Source: Variovorax paradoxus NBRC 15149
GTDB taxonomy: Bacteria; Pseudomonadota; Gammaproteobacteria; Burkholderiales; Burkholderiaceae_C
Length of the DNA: 64,000 bases
Assembly (NCBI RefSeq): GCF_001591365.1
Contig: NZ_BCUT01000002.1
Span: 62,001-126,000, forward strand
Direction of reading: 5' to 3'
The notes beneath the pieces were generated by a model that was given only the letters and a program-made list of their open reading frames with translations, made no database searches and was not told where the DNA came from. Below, piece by piece: positions 61,131-64,000 of the stretch. Position numbers and translations under genes: made by a program. Numbering within the stretch: position 1 is the first letter of the stretch; each line of letters opens with the position of its first letter.

Positions 61131-62279
61131 ATGAAACAGCCGCTTCCCGCCGTGCTGGCCAGCGGGGCCTGGCTCAAGAACACCGCATGCCTGCTCGACC
61201 ATGGGCAGGCGCGCTGGTCTGCATTGCATGGGGACCTGCAGGACCCCGCGGCCTGCCGCCAGCTGGAGGCTTCGCTGCGCGCACTCGCACGCGCGGCGCG
61301 GGCGCCGGTGGCGGCCGTGGCGCATGACCTGCATCCCGACTTCTACAGCACGCGCATCGCCGTCGCGCTCGCGGACGAATGGGGCGTGCCGGCCATCGCG
61401 GTGCAGCACCACCATGCGCACATCGCGGCCGTGATGGCCGAACACGGCCTGGACGAACCCGTCATCGGCCTGGCGCTCGACGGTGTCGGACTCGGCACCG
61501 ACGGCACCGCCTGGGGCGGCGAACTGCTGCGCGTCAGCGGCCACGGCTGGGAGCGCCTGGGAAGCCTGTGGCCGCTGGGGCTGCCCGGCGGCGATGCCGC
61601 GGCACGCGAGCCTTGGCGCATGGCCGCCTCCGCCCTGCACGCGCTCGGTGCCGGCGACCGGATTGCCGCGCGCTTTTCGCCGGACGTCGGGTCTGGCCTG
61701 GCGGCCGGCGTGCAGCGCATGCTCGCGACCGGATTGAATTGCCCGACCACAAGCAGCGCCGGCCGCTGGTTCGATGCGGCGGCCGGTGCGCTGGGCCTCT
61801 GCATTCGGCAGGCCCACGAGGCCGAGGCCGCGGTGGCCCTCGAAGCGGCGGCCGCACGCTGGCTGGCCAGGCACGCCATCGTCGAGACGGCGATCTGGCC
61901 CGACACCCACGACCTGCGGCATCTCGATCTTCGCCCGCTGCTCGCGCAGCTGTTCGCCTGGCCCGAGCCGCAGCGCAACGGCGACGAGGCCGCCGCCTGG
62001 TTCCACATCCTGCTGGCCCAAGGCCTGGCGGGCTGGGCCGCCGCCGCGGCGCGCCAGACCGGCTGCCGCATCGTCTGCCTCGGCGGCGGCTGCTTTTTCA
62101 ACGCGATCCTGCGCAGCCGCGTGACGCAGGCGCTCCAGGCGCATGGCCTTCGCGCCGTGTCGGCCGAGGCCATCGGTTGCGGCGACGCGGCCCTGGCGCT
62201 GGGCCAGGCCTGGGTCGCCGCCCATGGCCTGCGCAACGCACCCTCCCCCATTTCACGAGAAGCCATGCCATGTGCCTAG
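61131..62279 (+). CDS. hypF: Short HypF: C-terminal carbamoyltransferase domain only
   Basis: A 382-residue protein matching only the C-terminal Kae1-like half of HypF. Visible are VQHHHAHIAAVMAEHGL with the metal-binding histidines, GLALDGVGLGTDGTAWGGEL, and CLGGGCFFNAIL near the end. The acylphosphatase domain, the two zinc fingers and the YrdC domain of full-length HypF (about 750 residues) are missing, and the DNA upstream encodes hypB, not their remnants. A similarly short HypF1 is known and functional in Cupriavidus necator. The start at 61131 follows the hypB stop by five bases; its end overlaps hypC by ten bases. Confidence 0.93.
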   Translation: MKQPLPAVLASGAWLKNTACLLDHGQARWSALHGDLQDPAACRQLEASLRALARAARAPVAAVAHDLHPDFYSTRIAVALADEWGVPAIAVQHHHAHIAAVMAEHGLDEPVIGLALDGVGLGTDGTAWGGELLRVSGHGWERLGSLWPLGLPGGDAAAREPWRMAASALHALGAGDRIAARFSPDVGSGLAAGVQRMLATGLNCPTTSSAGRWFDAAAGALGLCIRQAHEAEAAVALEAAAARWLARHAIVETAIWPDTHDLRHLDLRPLLAQLFAWPEPQRNGDEAAAWFHILLAQGLAGWAAAAARQTGCRIVCLGGGCFFNAILRSRVTQALQAHGLRAVSAEAIGCGDAALALGQAWVAAHGLRNAPSPISREAMPCA

Positions 62280-62515
62280 CCATTCCCACCCAACTGATCG
62301 AACTGCGCCCTGGTGCGCTGGGGCTGGTCGAACTCGGCGGCATCCGCAAGGAAATCTCGGTCGCACTGGTGCCTGACGCCGTGGTCGGCGACTATGTGAT
62401 CGTGCACGTCGGCCACGCCATCGGGCGGATCGACCCCGAGGAGGCCCAGCGCACGCTGGCCATGTTCGGCACGCTGGCGCAGCTCGCCGCAACCCATGAG
62501 GCGGCCCTGCCATGA
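62270..62515 (+). CDS. hypC: Hydrogenase chaperone HypC
   Basis: An 81-residue chaperone that starts with the invariant MCLAIPTQL. It carries the Fe(CN)2CO unit from the HypD scaffold to the large-subunit precursor. A short family length without the tail seen in HupF. Its start lies in the end of hypF and its stop overlaps hypD by four bases, so hypF-C-D-E appears strictly coupled. Confidence 0.95.
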   Translation: MCLAIPTQLIELRPGALGLVELGGIRKEISVALVPDAVVGDYVIVHVGHAIGRIDPEEAQRTLAMFGTLAQLAATHEAALP

Positions 62516-63660
62516 AGTACATCGACGAATTCCGCGACGGAGCCATCGCGAAGAAGATCCAGGCCCGTCTGCACGCGGAGGCGCAGCCCGGCCGGCTGTA
62601 CAGCTTCATGGAGTTCTGCGGCGGCCACACGCACGCGATCTCGCGCTATGGCATCGGCGAGCTGCTGCCGCACAACGTGCGCATGATCCATGGTCCGGGA
62701 TGCCCGGTGTGCGTGCTGCCGATCGGGCGCATCGACCTGGCGATCCAGCTCGCGCTCGAGCGCGGGGCCATCGTCTGCACCTACGGCGACACGATGCGCG
62801 TTCCGGCCTCCGGCGGGCTCTCGCTGGTGCGCGCGAAGGCCCGCGGCGGCGACATCCGCATGGTGTATTCCGGCGCCGATGCGCTCGAGATCGCGCGCCG
62901 CGAGCCCGGCCGCGAAGTGGTGTTCTTCGCCATCGGCTTCGAGACCACCACGCCGCCGACGGCGCTGACGATCCGCACCGCACAGCAGGAAGGATTGAAG
63001 AACTTCAGCGTGCTGTGCTGCCATGTGCTGACCCCTTCCGCGATCACGCACATTCTCGAATCGCCTGAGGTCCGCGAGTTCGGCACCGTGCCGATCGACG
63101 GCTTTGTCGGGCCGGCCCACGTCAGCATCGTGATCGGCTCGGCGCCTTACGAACATTTCGCCGAGGAATATCGCAAGCCGGTCGTGATTGCCGGCTTCGA
63201 GCCGCTCGACGTGATGCAGGCCGTGCTGATGTTGGTGCGCCAGGTCAACGAAGGCCGCGCAGAGGTCGAGAACGAATTCACCCGCGCGGTGAACCGCGAC
63301 GGCAACCTGCATGCGCAGGCGCTGGTCTCGCAGGTGTTCGAACTGCGCAGCAGCTTCGAGTGGCGCGGCCTGGGCGAAGTGCCGTACAGCGCGCTGAAGA
63401 TTCGCTCGGCGTTCGCGGAATTCGACGCCGAGCGCCGCTTCGGCCTGGGCTACCAGCCGGTGCCGGACAACAAGGCCTGCGAGTGCGGCGCGATCCTGCG
63501 CGGGGTCAAGAAGCCTACCGACTGCAAGATCTTCGGTACGGTCTGCACGCCGGAGAACCCGGTCGGCTCCTGCATGGTGTCGTCGGAGGGCGCATGCGCC
63601 GCGCACTACTCGTACGGGCGCTTCAAGGACATTGCGGTCAGGGTCGAGGTGGCCGCATGA
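62512..63660 (+). CDS. hypD: Fe-S scaffold protein HypD
   Basis: A 382-residue scaffold on which the Fe(CN)2CO unit is assembled. The catalytic-cysteine motifs CGGHTHAI, GPGCPVCVLP and IGFETTTPPTA are intact, as is the C-terminal cysteine cluster for a [4Fe-4S] centre (ECGAILRGVKKPTDCKIFGT quoted in part, then C in VCTPENPVGSC and EGACAAHY). It works with HypC, HypE and HypF. Its stop overlaps hypE by four bases. Confidence 0.96.
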   Translation: MKYIDEFRDGAIAKKIQARLHAEAQPGRLYSFMEFCGGHTHAISRYGIGELLPHNVRMIHGPGCPVCVLPIGRIDLAIQLALERGAIVCTYGDTMRVPASGGLSLVRAKARGGDIRMVYSGADALEIARREPGREVVFFAIGFETTTPPTALTIRTAQQEGLKNFSVLCCHVLTPSAITHILESPEVREFGTVPIDGFVGPAHVSIVIGSAPYEHFAEEYRKPVVIAGFEPLDVMQAVLMLVRQVNEGRAEVENEFTRAVNRDGNLHAQALVSQVFELRSSFEWRGLGEVPYSALKIRSAFAEFDAERRFGLGYQPVPDNKACECGAILRGVKKPTDCKIFGTVCTPENPVGSCMVSSEGACAAHYSYGRFKDIAVRVEVAA

Positions 63661-64000
63661 AGAAGGACTACATCCGCCCGCTCGACATCCGCCACGGACG
63701 CGTCGACATGGGCCATGGGGCCGGCGGGCGGGCGGCGGCGCAGCTGATCGAGGAGCTGTTCCTTGCCGCGTTCGACAACGAGTACCTTCGCCAGGGCGAC
63801 GACGGCGCGGCGCTGGCGATCCCGGTGGGCGCCAGGCTCGTGATGGCCACCGACGGCCACGTCGTCTCGCCCCTGTTCTTTGCCGGTGGCGACGTCGGCT
63901 CGCTCTCGGTGCACGGCACGATCAACGACGTTGCGATGTGCGGCGCGGTGCCGCTCTACCTTGCGGCGAGCTTCATCCTCGAGGAAGGCTTTCCGCTCGC
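63657..64000 (+). CDS. hypE: Carbamoyl dehydratase HypE, N-terminal part (runs off right edge)
   Basis: The first 114 residues of HypE, which dehydrates the carbamoyl group to make the cyanide ligands. The AIRS/PurM-fold motifs GHGAGGRAAAQLIEELF, GDDGAALAIPVGARLVMATDGHVVSPLFFAGGDVG (quoted in parts: VMATDGHVVSPLFFAGGDVG) and HGTINDVAMCGAVPLYL are present. The C-terminal PRIC cysteine lies outside the window. The start overlaps the hypD stop by four bases (ATGA). Confidence 0.95.
   Translation, partial: MKKDYIRPLDIRHGRVDMGHGAGGRAAAQLIEELFLAAFDNEYLRQGDDGAALAIPVGARLVMATDGHVVSPLFFAGGDVGSLSVHGTINDVAMCGAVPLYLAASFILEEGFPL

Noticed and set aside
1..64000. tRNA, rRNA, CRISPR arrays and insertion sequences
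   Set aside because: None was seen. No cloverleaf-like sequence, spaced direct repeat array or transposase motif was found by eye; a tRNAscan or CRISPR search would be the formal check.

Overview
The window is GC-rich and densely coded, with many ATGA-type overlaps between consecutive genes. Gene content and order suggest a member of the Burkholderiales, most likely Comamonadaceae of a Variovorax-like kind. This is inferred from gene families and base composition, not from any search. It is probably chromosomal.

Layout. (1) 1-3.7 kb: the N-terminal part of an EF-G paralogue (minus strand, running off the left edge), then a terminator, a DUF3701-type tyrosine recombinase and about 500 bp of less GC-rich sequence with no convincing gene. 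(2) 3.7-10.9 kb: a compact plus-strand operon. It encodes a GntR/UTRA regulator, an AprA-like flavoprotein, an AprB-like two-cluster ferredoxin, an SsuABC-type ABC importer, a HEAT-repeat protein and a DUF971 protein. No standard pathway explains this set, and it is my best candidate for an undescribed system. (3) 10.9-14.6 kb: two orphan binding proteins, two gene remnants and DoxX. (4) 14.8-40.2 kb: an accessory block that looks devoted to organosulfur or peptide scavenging. It holds an aldo/keto reductase, an SfnG-like FMNH2 monooxygenase, an SfnB/DszC-like acyl-CoA-dehydrogenase-fold enzyme, three further OppA-type binding proteins, an amidase, a four-domain rhodanese and a hydantoinase/oxoprolinase set with two tandem B subunits. 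A Dpp/Gsi-type ABC transporter, an MFS exporter and a flavin monooxygenase complete it, and a VapBC toxin-antitoxin pair is inserted inside. A short recurring motif (consensus about YCGCATAWSNAAAC) lies near the starts of most transcription units here and suggests one regulon. (5) 40.4-48.4 kb: a histidine kinase without a response regulator, TetR, and a divergent tripartite RND efflux operon. (6) 48.7-50.9 kb: an HAD protein lacking some catalytic residues and a DUF3422 membrane protein. (7) 51.1-64 kb: an uptake [NiFe]-hydrogenase operon, hupSLECDFGHIJK-hypABFCDE, cut at the right edge inside hypE. It is preceded by a sigma-54 promoter and an IHF site.

How the parts work together. The hydrogenase small subunit carries all six proximal-cluster cysteines typical of oxygen-tolerant membrane-bound enzymes. 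Electrons from H2 would pass through HupC to quinone, so H2 could be a supplementary energy source in air. The hup/hyp accessory genes make and insert the NiFe(CN)2CO centre. HypF is a short form with only the C-terminal carbamoyltransferase domain. In the sulfur block, several binding proteins appear to feed one inner-membrane transporter. Amidase and hydantoinase could open amide or hydantoin bonds, the flavin enzymes could release sulfite from C-S bonds, and rhodanese could handle sulfane sulfur. The substrate is unknown.
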